A stretch of DNA of 8,043 nucleotides from Deltaproteobacteria bacterium. GTDB lineage: Bacteria > Desulfobacterota > Syntrophia > Syntrophales > Smithellaceae. The stretch lies in NCBI GenBank assembly GCA_017860985.1, contig JAGFXG010000042.1, positions 1 through 8,043 of the forward strand, in the 5' to 3' direction. This document shows positions 1 through 6,017 of the stretch, in pieces (the stretch's first letter is position 1; every line of letters starts with the position of its first letter). Under the pieces are notes generated by a model. That model was not told where the DNA came from, searched no databases, and saw nothing but the letters and a program-made list of their open reading frames with translations. Made by a program: the position numbers and the translations under genes.

Positions 1-29
1 TTGACTCACAAAATTCTCATGCATATACT
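1..29 (+). promoter_or_regulatory. Candidate sigma-70 promoter for the lipoprotein hydrolase
   Basis: A -35-like TTGACT at 1-6 and a -10-like TATACT at 24-29 each match consensus at five of six bases and are separated by exactly 17 bases. Transcription would begin near 36, giving a leader of about 22 bases before the ATG at 58. A purine-rich AGAAAGG at 43-49 lies eight bases before that ATG and can serve as the ribosome binding site. The box starts at the first base of the window, so upstream elements cannot be seen. Confidence 0.45.
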
Positions 30-57
30 CCAGCCACACTTGAGAAAGGTTACGTAA

Positions 58-2001
58 ATGCAGGTTCCAGTCATAGTCAGATTTCATTTGCTGATACTCC
101 TGATTATCTTGATGGCCGGCTGTGCGGTCGTCAAGGTATCGTTCGTGGACAGCAGTGATTATATAGCGCTTCGCCGTGGAGATGTGCTTACGACCGGCAA
201 ACTCAGTGTATATACCGGTGCTGCGTTACAGGTGGTCGGGATCGAAAAAAAAACATGTGATAATCAGGGTGCCGCCTGCCGTCAAGCCTTGATGGAAACG
301 ATCGGACTGCACAGCGAAAAGCGCTTATCGGCACTATCTGAGCTATGGCTGCAGGAAGCCCTGAAACTTGATAAGCAGAGAAGGGACAGTGAACATATTG
401 AAGGCATCCTGAATGCTTATCTGGAAACCGCGAGACACGCCTATGCATACATGTTTTGGACGAAGCGCACACCCAGCATGCGAGCCCTGGAGGATCGACA
501 GGCACAAGTACGCGATTACTACAACTTTGCTGTGCAGCAGACTCTTGTCGCCATGTATGAGTATTATAGAAAACATCATCCGATGAACGTTCATGTTATG
601 AAGGATGCTCATCTTAAGTCCGGTAACTGGAAAATCACTATACAGACGCAGGATGTGCGGTTTGCATCAAGCCGGAAGATTCCCGAAGATTTAATACCCG
701 CATCTTCACTGTCTTTTCAAGGTCTGCGTAATCAGTACCGTCGTGACGGTCTGGGGGCTGAATTTGTGGCGGTGACGTCCAGCCACGTTGTTGACACACA
801 AAGCGCCGAAGTACCCTACAGTGAGACGCCATTTCCGGCGATCACGGCGGTGGTGACTTTCCCGGGAACCAGTCTGGATGCGGTGCTCAGTACGCAGGAA
901 GCGGTCATCACCGGTTATGATCCTTATAACCGTGAGGAGGTTAATCTAGCTGATGCAAAGATATCGCTGGCCGCCAATTTTACTTCGGCTTACGGACTCT
1001 GGCTGGCTCGATCCGGCTTTGCCTCCCAGTCGCTGCTGACCCTTATCGGGAGGGGAAAAGTGCTTGAGATGCCGAGGGTTTATCTCCTTCAGCCATACAA
1101 TCCGAATCGCCGTATTGTCGTCATGCTGCACGGATTGGCCAGCAGCCCCGAGGCCTGGATCAATCTGGCCAACGAGGTAATGGGCGATGAAACCCTGCGT
1201 CAGAATTACCAGATCTGGCAGGTTTATTATCCGACAAACGCGCCCATCGCGTTTAACAATATCGAAATTCGTAAAGCCGTCCAAAAATCACTCGAGCATT
1301 TTGATCCTGAAGGCACAGCACGTGCCTCTAAAGATATGATGTTGATTGGCCACAGTATGGGAGGTATTCTTTCGCGACTGATGGTATCCTCATCTGAGGA
1401 CCGTTTATGGGACGCTTTTCTGAAAAAATATCCACTGAAAGGTAGCCGTCTCGAAACTGCTCGGAAAGAACTGGGGCCGTACATGATGTTTGACGCAATG
1501 CAGCAGGTCAGCAGGGTGATCTTCATCGCCACTCCGCACAAAGGCACGCCTCTGGCTGAAATCGCCCCCGTGCGCTGGCTGGCAGGTATTTTAACCGTGC
1601 CCTTATCGGTTATGGGCCGTTTTACCGAAGTCGCCAAACTGTTAGTCGATCCGGGATCGGCCGATCCCGTGTCATTGACGCGGCCGTTTAACAGCATCGA
1701 CAATCTCAGCAGCCGGGATCCTTTTATTGGGGCGGTGGCTGATATACCGGTTTTATCCCGGGTTCGCTACCATTCAATTATTGGAAGCAACACTCCTGAT
1801 CTTCCTCTGTCTGAATCCAGCGACGGCGTTGTACCTTACACAAGTGCGCACCTCGATGGATCGTACTCTGAACAGGTGATCCAATCGGGACACAGCGTGC
1901 AGGAAACGCCTGAAGCCATCATTGAAATCCGCCGCATCATGCATCTGCATCTTAAAGAGCCCGACAAAGGATCAGGCGGCATGAAGAAAGCCCTGCCGTA
2001 A
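58..2001 (+). CDS. Putative lipoprotein with C-terminal alpha/beta-hydrolase (esterase/lipase-like) domain
   Basis: A hydrophobic N-terminal segment (residues 8-21) ends in M-A-G-C with Cys22, a plausible lipobox, so the protein is probably exported and lipid-anchored. There is no Asp after the Cys, which by the E. coli sorting rule favours the outer membrane. Residues 23 to about 340 match no family I recognise; they contain a helical, Tyr-rich stretch (about 85-175) and a probable beta-rich part (190-300). The hydrolase domain starts near 350: VVMLHGL (355-361) looks like the oxyanion-hole strand, GHSMGG (431-436) is the nucleophile elbow with Ser433, and ATPHKGTPLA (491-500) is typical of PGAP1/lipase-like serine hydrolases. 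Asp589 in SSDGVVP and His612 in SGHS are the likely remaining triad members. The ATG at 58 is favoured because it follows a ribosome binding site and immediately gives the signal peptide. The natural substrate, an ester or lipid, cannot be told from sequence. No terminator is obvious after the stop. Confidence 0.85.
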   Translation: MQVPVIVRFHLLILLIILMAGCAVVKVSFVDSSDYIALRRGDVLTTGKLSVYTGAALQVVGIEKKTCDNQGAACRQALMETIGLHSEKRLSALSELWLQEALKLDKQRRDSEHIEGILNAYLETARHAYAYMFWTKRTPSMRALEDRQAQVRDYYNFAVQQTLVAMYEYYRKHHPMNVHVMKDAHLKSGNWKITIQTQDVRFASSRKIPEDLIPASSLSFQGLRNQYRRDGLGAEFVAVTSSHVVDTQSAEVPYSETPFPAITAVVTFPGTSLDAVLSTQEAVITGYDPYNREEVNLADAKISLAANFTSAYGLWLARSGFASQSLLTLIGRGKVLEMPRVYLLQPYNPNRRIVVMLHGLASSPEAWINLANEVMGDETLRQNYQIWQVYYPTNAPIAFNNIEIRKAVQKSLEHFDPEGTARASKDMMLIGHSMGGILSRLMVSSSEDRLWDAFLKKYPLKGSRLETARKELGPYMMFDAMQQVSRVIFIATPHKGTPLAEIAPVRWLAGILTVPLSVMGRFTEVAKLLVDPGSADPVSLTRPFNSIDNLSSRDPFIGAVADIPVLSRVRYHSIIGSNTPDLPLSESSDGVVPYTSAHLDGSYSEQVIQSGHSVQETPEAIIEIRRIMHLHLKEPDKGSGGMKKALP

Positions 2002-2074
2002 AAAAAGCAGATGGACGGGTTGAAACGTTTACGCACATCCATATCGATGTAATAACCAGAGATCATTTCCCCAC

Positions 2075-2098
2075 GATAAAACGTCTGAAAGTTTTATC
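2075..2098. promoter_or_regulatory. Perfect 8-8-8 inverted repeat, possible activator or operator site
   Basis: The arms GATAAAAC (2075-2082) and GTTTTATC (2091-2098) are perfect inverse complements separated by eight bases. Centre-to-centre spacing of the arms is 16 bases, which does not fit one strict 10.5-base turn or two. The element lies about 120 bases upstream of the start point predicted from the -24/-12 element at 2183-2198, a usual distance for enhancer-binding-protein sites. No T-run follows on the + strand (CCCC instead), so a terminator for the upstream gene is less likely. Confidence 0.35.
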
Positions 2099-2182
2099 CC
2101 CTTGACACAATATCCTTTTTTGTGCTGTTGTAAATATCAATCTCATTTGGAAAAATAAGTGAAACTGCAAAGAGAGTAGATC

Positions 2183-2198
2183 TGGTATGCAAGTTGCT
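2183..2198 (+). promoter_or_regulatory. Candidate sigma-54 (RpoN) -24/-12 promoter for the membrane-anchored protease
   Basis: The sequence TGGTATGCAAGTTGCT has the invariant GG (2184-2185) and GC (2196-2197) exactly ten bases apart and a perfect TTGC at the -12 element. It differs from the TGGCACG-N4-TTGCW consensus only by two C-to-T changes. Transcription would start near 2209, leaving a leader of about 22 bases that contains a GAGGA ribosome binding site (2218-2222) eight bases before the ATG at 2231. No well-spaced sigma-70 promoter was found in the same gap. Confidence 0.45.
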
Positions 2199-2230
2199 AA
2201 TTATCGGCAATAAGTACGAGGATACTGTTT

Positions 2231-3643
2231 ATGATATGTCCACATTGCGGTTATGAGCGAAAAAAAAGCGATGATATCATCAAGGCGACGGAATGCCCTA
2301 AATGTGGAATAATATACGGTAAATGGGGATCGGGTTCCATTTCGGAAGATCAAAGGCCTGTTTCTGAAGGTTCTGCGAAACCGGCAGCCGGACCCGTTCC
2401 CCCAAAGAAAAGCTCCGTTGAACGTTGGGTGATTTACGCCGTTGCGGGTGTTATTTTAATCATTTTTCTGCATGCTTTTGCCGTTCCATACATAACCAGA
2501 TTATCTCAATCCGATAAAAAAAACATTGATCAAATCAGGCAAGAACCTCCATTGATGGAAAGCCCTCAACCATTAGACGTTCAGGGCCGGCCCGCATACA
2601 GCAAAGCAAGTCCTGCTTCGGATGACTCGCCTGTTCAGAAAGAACTCTCGATTACGGATATCATTCACGCCAACCGGGAGAGTGTGGTTACCGTAAAGAC
2701 TGCCGCAGGAATCGGAAGCGGGTTTTTTATCAATCGGGAAGGTCATATCGTAACCAACAAACATGTGCTGCCGAATACGGATGGAGCTGAAATCAAAACG
2801 ATCAGCGGAAATGTATATAGAATTCAAAAGATGATTCATGAAGATTCAGCAGCCGACCTGGTGATCGCATCAACCGATGCGGCATCCCGTGAATCGAAAC
2901 CGGTAAGCATCAACACGGCTTTGCCGGCTGTCGGGGAAAAGATCATTGTCATTGGCAGTCCTCTGGGACTGGAACAGACCGTTTCCGACGGCATTGTCTC
3001 AGCCCTGAGAAGCAATCAGCAATCCATAGAATTCATCCAGATTACTGCCCCTGTTTCTCCGGGAAACAGCGGCGGTCCCCTGCTCAACATGCGCGGGGAG
3101 GTGATTGGTGTGGCAACGTTTCAATACAGTTCCGGACAGAATCTGAATTTCTGTGTCGCGGCATCAAGAATTGCCGGTTTGCAGCAGGGATTCAATCCTT
3201 CTTCCTCGCAGGCTTCCAGTGATCAAAGACAAATGCCTCATTCCAACGATGTCTACTGCTACCTGGATTCGAACGGACAGGTTTCTTTTGTCAACTGGAA
3301 AACGGGGATTCTGATTTCACGCCCTGACGGCAGTCTGGACGCAAAAAAATATGAACAGTGGGTGCTGGAACAGATCGGTGGAAATCCGGACAATATCAAT
3401 CCGGAAAAGGAGGCCCGTGAAGACCTTGAACGCAACCGGGAAAATCTGTTCAAAAGCGTCTTCCCCGGCAGGTCATTTAATGATTCTGATTTAACACCGG
3501 CTGAAAAGGAATGGCTGGAAAGAAGGTATTACCGGCATTACGTGGAGGCTTATAATCAATCAATAAGCCGCCGCAACGACGCCGTGCGAAAATATCGAAC
3601 GATGATAAATGACTTCATTCGATTCAACGCCTCAAGAAGATAA
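2231..3643 (+). CDS. Membrane-anchored trypsin-like serine protease with N-terminal zinc ribbon
   Basis: Domains in order: a zinc ribbon with two CxxC pairs (Cys3, Cys6, Cys22, Cys25); a polar Pro-rich linker; a single membrane helix (about 66-88) preceded by Lys/Arg residues; a second low-complexity linker; and an HtrA/trypsin-like protease domain (about 142-316). His178 in TNKHVL, Asp209 in AADLVI and Ser280 in GNSGGPL form the expected triad. The positive charges before the helix predict a cytoplasmic zinc ribbon and a periplasmic protease. Unlike DegP/DegS there is no PDZ domain. Instead residues 341-470 hold a short Y-x-Y-x-D-x-x-G-x-V-x-F motif (about 342-354), weakly reminiscent of DUF4124, and then a long charged, probably helical tail. 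The substrate is unknown; a role in envelope protein quality control or regulated proteolysis is inference. The start at 2231 is set by GAGGA at 2218-2222 and by the first Cys pair beginning at residue 3. The gene stands alone, probably with its own promoter. Confidence 0.88.
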   Translation: MICPHCGYERKKSDDIIKATECPKCGIIYGKWGSGSISEDQRPVSEGSAKPAAGPVPPKKSSVERWVIYAVAGVILIIFLHAFAVPYITRLSQSDKKNIDQIRQEPPLMESPQPLDVQGRPAYSKASPASDDSPVQKELSITDIIHANRESVVTVKTAAGIGSGFFINREGHIVTNKHVLPNTDGAEIKTISGNVYRIQKMIHEDSAADLVIASTDAASRESKPVSINTALPAVGEKIIVIGSPLGLEQTVSDGIVSALRSNQQSIEFIQITAPVSPGNSGGPLLNMRGEVIGVATFQYSSGQNLNFCVAASRIAGLQQGFNPSSSQASSDQRQMPHSNDVYCYLDSNGQVSFVNWKTGILISRPDGSLDAKKYEQWVLEQIGGNPDNINPEKEAREDLERNRENLFKSVFPGRSFNDSDLTPAEKEWLERRYYRHYVEAYNQSISRRNDAVRKYRTMINDFIRFNASRR

Positions 3644-3657
3644 ATTTTATTGATAAA

Positions 3658-3697
3658 AAAACGCTGACTCTGCGGTTGATCGGAAAATCAGCGTTTT
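3658..3697. terminator. Bidirectional intrinsic terminator between convergent genes
   Basis: A perfect ten-base stem pairs AAAACGCTGA (3658-3667) with TCAGCGTTTT (3688-3697) around a 20-base loop. On the minus strand the stem is followed by a continuous T-run (complement of the A-run 3655-3661), making a good terminator for the biotinyl-domain gene ending at 3725. On the plus strand only TTTTAT follows, a weaker terminator for the protease gene ending at 3643. Confidence 0.75.
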
Positions 3698-3724
3698 ATA
3701 AGTCCAAGACAGGCAGAACAAGAA

Positions 3725-3940
3725 CTATTCAAGAATTGCCAATACCTGACCTTCGTTGACGGAATCGCCAACTTTTACTTTAATTTCCTTGATGGTGCCC
3801 GCGCCCGGTGCGTACACGGGGATTTCCATTTTCATTGCGTCCATGATGATGACTTCATCTTCTTCCTTGACCTGATTGCCGACACTTACGGTAATACCGG
3901 CGATTTTCCCCGGCATGGGGGCTATAATTTCCATGCTCAT
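3725..3940 (-). CDS. Stand-alone biotinyl domain protein (biotin carboxyl carrier protein-like)
   Basis: The 71 residues are almost exactly one biotinyl/lipoyl domain. APMPGKIAGI (7-16) is the typical first strand, MDAMKME (33-39) is the hairpin bearing the modified residue, and APGAGTIKEI (44-53) with VGDSVNEGQVLAIL (57-70) is the mirror-image half. Lys37 in A-M-K-M should be biotinylated by biotin ligase; the AMKM context points to biotin rather than lipoate. Asp34 replaces the more common Glu. Such domains carry carboxybiotin between the carboxylase and transferase parts of acyl-CoA carboxylases or of sodium-pumping decarboxylases, normally in the cytoplasm. There is no Ala/Pro-rich linker or other domain, and no carboxylase subunit is nearby, so its partner enzyme must be encoded elsewhere. 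A GGAGG about 12 bases and an AGGG five bases upstream both precede the ATG at 3940; an in-frame ATG two codons later is an alternative start. Confidence 0.85.
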   Translation of the reverse strand: MSMEIIAPMPGKIAGITVSVGNQVKEEDEVIIMDAMKMEIPVYAPGAGTIKEIKVKVGDSVNEGQVLAILE

Positions 3941-4026
3941 CTTTTCCCTGTGCCTCCATCGTTGTAGAATTTTTTATCCGTCAATATTTAATCATGCTTT
4001 TTTATGTAGCCTGATCAAGCTGGAGG

Positions 4027-4046
4027 TGATTTTTACCGTAAAATCA
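4027..4046. repeat. Palindrome overlapping the candidate -10 box, possible operator
   Basis: On the plus strand TTTTAC (4031-4036), one base, and GTAAAA (4038-4043) form a perfect palindrome. Allowing one bulged T, the symmetry extends to TGATTTTTAC (4027-4036) against GTAAAATCA (4038-4046). It covers the proposed -10 box of the biotinyl-domain promoter. The one-base loop and low GC content make it a poor RNA hairpin, so a protein-binding site is the likelier reading; this is inference from position and symmetry only. Confidence 0.3.
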
Positions 4047-4058
4047 GGGACAGGTCAA
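4030..4058 (-). promoter_or_regulatory. Candidate sigma-70 promoter for the biotinyl-domain gene
   Basis: Reading the minus strand, TTGACC (4058-4053, five of six matches) and TAAAAA (4035-4030, four of six) are spaced by 17 bases. Transcription would start near 4023 and leave a leader of about 80 bases. The site lies in the 157-base gap after the efflux permease, so the biotinyl-domain gene may be transcribed on its own, although read-through from the efflux operon is possible because no terminator is evident between them. Confidence 0.35.
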
Positions 4059-4097
4059 TATATTTATCCGGGAGAGTGAAGATTATATTAAAATTGA

Positions 4098-5327
4098 CTA
4101 TTCATGCCTGAGAGCGTCTATGGGGTTCATGAGCGAAGCTTTGTATGCAGGATAGAAACCGAAAAAAATACCTACCAGACCGGAAAAACCAAAAGACATC
4201 AGGATGGAAAAAGTCGAAATCAATATTGTCCATCCTGCAAAGAAAGATAACAGTTCTGCAGCGACAATGCCCAGAATAACACCAATCAGACCACCGATGA
4301 GAGAGAGAATCAGCGCTTCAACGATAAACTGTGTGCGAATATCCCATGATTTAGCGCCTACCGCCATACGGATGCCGATTTCACGCGTTCTTTCAGTCAC
4401 CGACACCAGCATGATATTCATGATGCCAATCCCGCCTACCAGCAGCGACACGCTGGCAATGGCGGCAAGCAAAAGCGACATGACCCTGGAAGCCTCCTCG
4501 GCCATCTGCATCATCTGCGTGAGGTTCCGGACGGTGAAGTCGTCTTCCTGGTTCGGACCGATGCGATGTCTCTGCCTGAGCAGTTCCTTGATCTGTTTTT
4601 CTGCTCTTTCCAGCTCCTCCGTGCTTTTGGCCTTGACCATGATCTGTCGCACGGTTCCCGGGAGGAACCTTCCAAACAGGTTCCTTTGTGCAGAGGATAT
4701 CGGTACATAGATAACATCGTCCTGATCCTGTCCCATCATGGACTGGCCCTTGCTTGCCAGAACGCCGATCACGGAGTAAGGTATTTTTTTGATCCGGATC
4801 GTTTTATTCATTGGATCATCATTCCCAAAGAGATTGTCCACCACGGTTTGCCCCAGTATGCACACCTTTGTGGCGCTGCGGATATCCTGTTCATAGAAAT
4901 TTCTGCCGGACGAGAGGGTCCAGTCTCGCACCTCCAGCATATTTTCATCCGTTCCGTAAACAATGGATGCCCAGTTTTGATTGCCGTAAACAATTTGTGC
5001 GCTGCCGTTGATAATTGGCGCGGTAGTCGCTACCGAGGAACACTCATTTTTGATGGCTTCAGCATCGGAACGGGTCAGATTCTGGAAGGAACCGCTGCCA
5101 AGGCGAATGCCGCTGGTGGTTGTCGAACCGGGCATGACCATGATCAGGTTGCTGCCGACCGTAGCGATCTGTTCAGATATTTTATTGCTGGCGCCTTTTC
5201 CTACAGCCAGCATGGTGATGACGGCCCCGACACCGATAATGATGCCCAGCATGGTTAAGGCGGAACGCATCTTGTTGACGCGCAGTGCACGCATTGAAAT
5301 TTTAACAGTCGATGGAATATTGATCAT
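4098..5327 (-). CDS. MacB/FtsX-type ABC transporter permease of a tripartite efflux pump
   Basis: This is the membrane subunit of a type VII (MacB/LolCE/FtsX-like) ABC transporter. Four membrane helices are visible: one near the N-terminus (about 22-43), then a large periplasmic domain (about 45-280), then three clustered helices (about 282-305, 335-360, 368-393). The N-terminal segment with RSALTMLGIIIGVGAVI (21-37) and the TERTREIGIRMAVGA segment (311-325) after the second helix are hallmarks of MacB-type FtsX permeases; the latter contains the coupling helix that touches the ATPase. At 409 residues it matches the membrane half of E. coli MacB, which is fused to its ATPase there. Its start codon overlaps the stop of the ATPase gene by four bases (ATGA), and AAGGA lies nine bases upstream, so the two are translationally coupled. 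Two copies should pair with two ATPase copies. Likely cargo includes antibiotics, peptides or other amphiphiles taken from the periplasm, but the sequence does not show which. Confidence 0.92.
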   Translation of the reverse strand: MINIPSTVKISMRALRVNKMRSALTMLGIIIGVGAVITMLAVGKGASNKISEQIATVGSNLIMVMPGSTTTSGIRLGSGSFQNLTRSDAEAIKNECSSVATTAPIINGSAQIVYGNQNWASIVYGTDENMLEVRDWTLSSGRNFYEQDIRSATKVCILGQTVVDNLFGNDDPMNKTIRIKKIPYSVIGVLASKGQSMMGQDQDDVIYVPISSAQRNLFGRFLPGTVRQIMVKAKSTEELERAEKQIKELLRQRHRIGPNQEDDFTVRNLTQMMQMAEEASRVMSLLLAAIASVSLLVGGIGIMNIMLVSVTERTREIGIRMAVGAKSWDIRTQFIVEALILSLIGGLIGVILGIVAAELLSFFAGWTILISTFSILMSFGFSGLVGIFFGFYPAYKASLMNPIDALRHE

Positions 5328-6013
5328 GGCCTGTTTTCCTTATCGCTGATAATCTTTCCATCGAGAAAACGAATGATACGCTTGCTGAAGACCGAGATGT
5401 CCGGTTCATGTGTTACCAATACAATGGTGATGTGTTTTTCTTCATTGAGCCGGACCAATAGCTCCATAATTTCAACGCTTGTTTTGGTATCCAGGTTCCC
5501 CGTCGGTTCGTCCGCCAGCAAAAGCGGTGCATTGTTGACCAGTGCCCGGGCGATGGCCACCCGCTGCTGCTGTCCTCCGGACAGCTGATTGGGATTGTGA
5601 TGCTGTCGTTCTTCCAGCCCCAAAAGTTTAAGTGCCTCCCTGGCCTTATCCTTGCGGTCCTTTGGTATTTGTTTACTGTAGAGCAGGGGCACTTCAACAT
5701 TTTCCAGAGCTGTCGTGCGCGACAGAAGATTGAAGCCCTGAAAAACAAAACCGATTTTTTCATTGCGAATTTCCGCCAGCGCGTCGCGGTCCATTTGACT
5801 GACGTCAATGCCATCGAGCAGATACCGTCCGGCTGTCGGCTCATCCAGACAGCCAATCACGTTCATAAAGGTGGATTTGCCCGAGCCGGATGGTCCCATT
5901 ACGGCAACAAATTCTCCTGACGAAATCTGCAGGGAAACTTTATCCAGCGCGTAAACAACGCTGTCACCGACTTCATATTTTTTTTCCAGTTGATCGGTTT
6001 CAATGAGGGCCAT
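5324..6013 (-). CDS. MacB/LolD-type ABC transporter ATPase of a tripartite efflux pump
   Basis: All nucleotide-binding motifs are intact: Walker A GPSGSGKST (40-48), Q-loop Gln92 in FVFQGFNLL, signature LSGGQQQ (144-150), Walker B LLLADEP (164-170) with catalytic Glu169, D-loop GNLD (172-175) and switch His202. At 229 residues it is a typical separate subunit of the LolD/YknY/MacB-N group, which powers conformational change in FtsX-like permeases instead of moving cargo through the membrane. It sits four bases downstream of the adaptor gene stop and overlaps the permease gene by four bases, so it works with those products at the cytoplasmic face of the inner membrane. Its ribosome binding site, GAGG at 6024-6027, lies within the last codons of the adaptor gene. 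Confidence 0.95.
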   Translation of the reverse strand: MALIETDQLEKKYEVGDSVVYALDKVSLQISSGEFVAVMGPSGSGKSTFMNVIGCLDEPTAGRYLLDGIDVSQMDRDALAEIRNEKIGFVFQGFNLLSRTTALENVEVPLLYSKQIPKDRKDKAREALKLLGLEERQHHNPNQLSGGQQQRVAIARALVNNAPLLLADEPTGNLDTKTSVEIMELLVRLNEEKHITIVLVTHEPDISVFSKRIIRFLDGKIISDKENRP

Positions 6014-6017
6014 TATC

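Noticed and set aside
1227..1703. Minus-strand open frame of 158 codons opposite the hydrolase gene
   Set aside because: It is antisense to the conserved catalytic core of the hydrolase and carries no motif or translation signal.
2035..2050. Inverted repeat ACATC...GATGT after the hydrolase gene as a terminator
   Set aside because: The arms are only five bases, the GC content is low and no T-run follows.
2102..2136. A perfect TTGACA (2102-2107) as the -35 box of a sigma-70 promoter for the protease gene
   Set aside because: No acceptable -10 box lies 16-18 bases downstream; the nearest AT-rich candidates (TGTAAA, TAAATA) need spacers of 21-23 bases. The -24/-12 element further downstream is a better fit.
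3876..4079. Plus-strand open frame of 67 codons across the biotin carrier start and the following gap
   Set aside because: It runs antisense to the well-supported biotinyl-domain gene, has no convincing ribosome binding site and shows no recognisable protein features.
4566..5258. Long plus-strand open frame of 230 codons opposite the permease gene
   Set aside because: It is rich in His, Cys and Arg in a way typical of antisense frames, shows no domain, and lies fully opposite the strongly supported permease.
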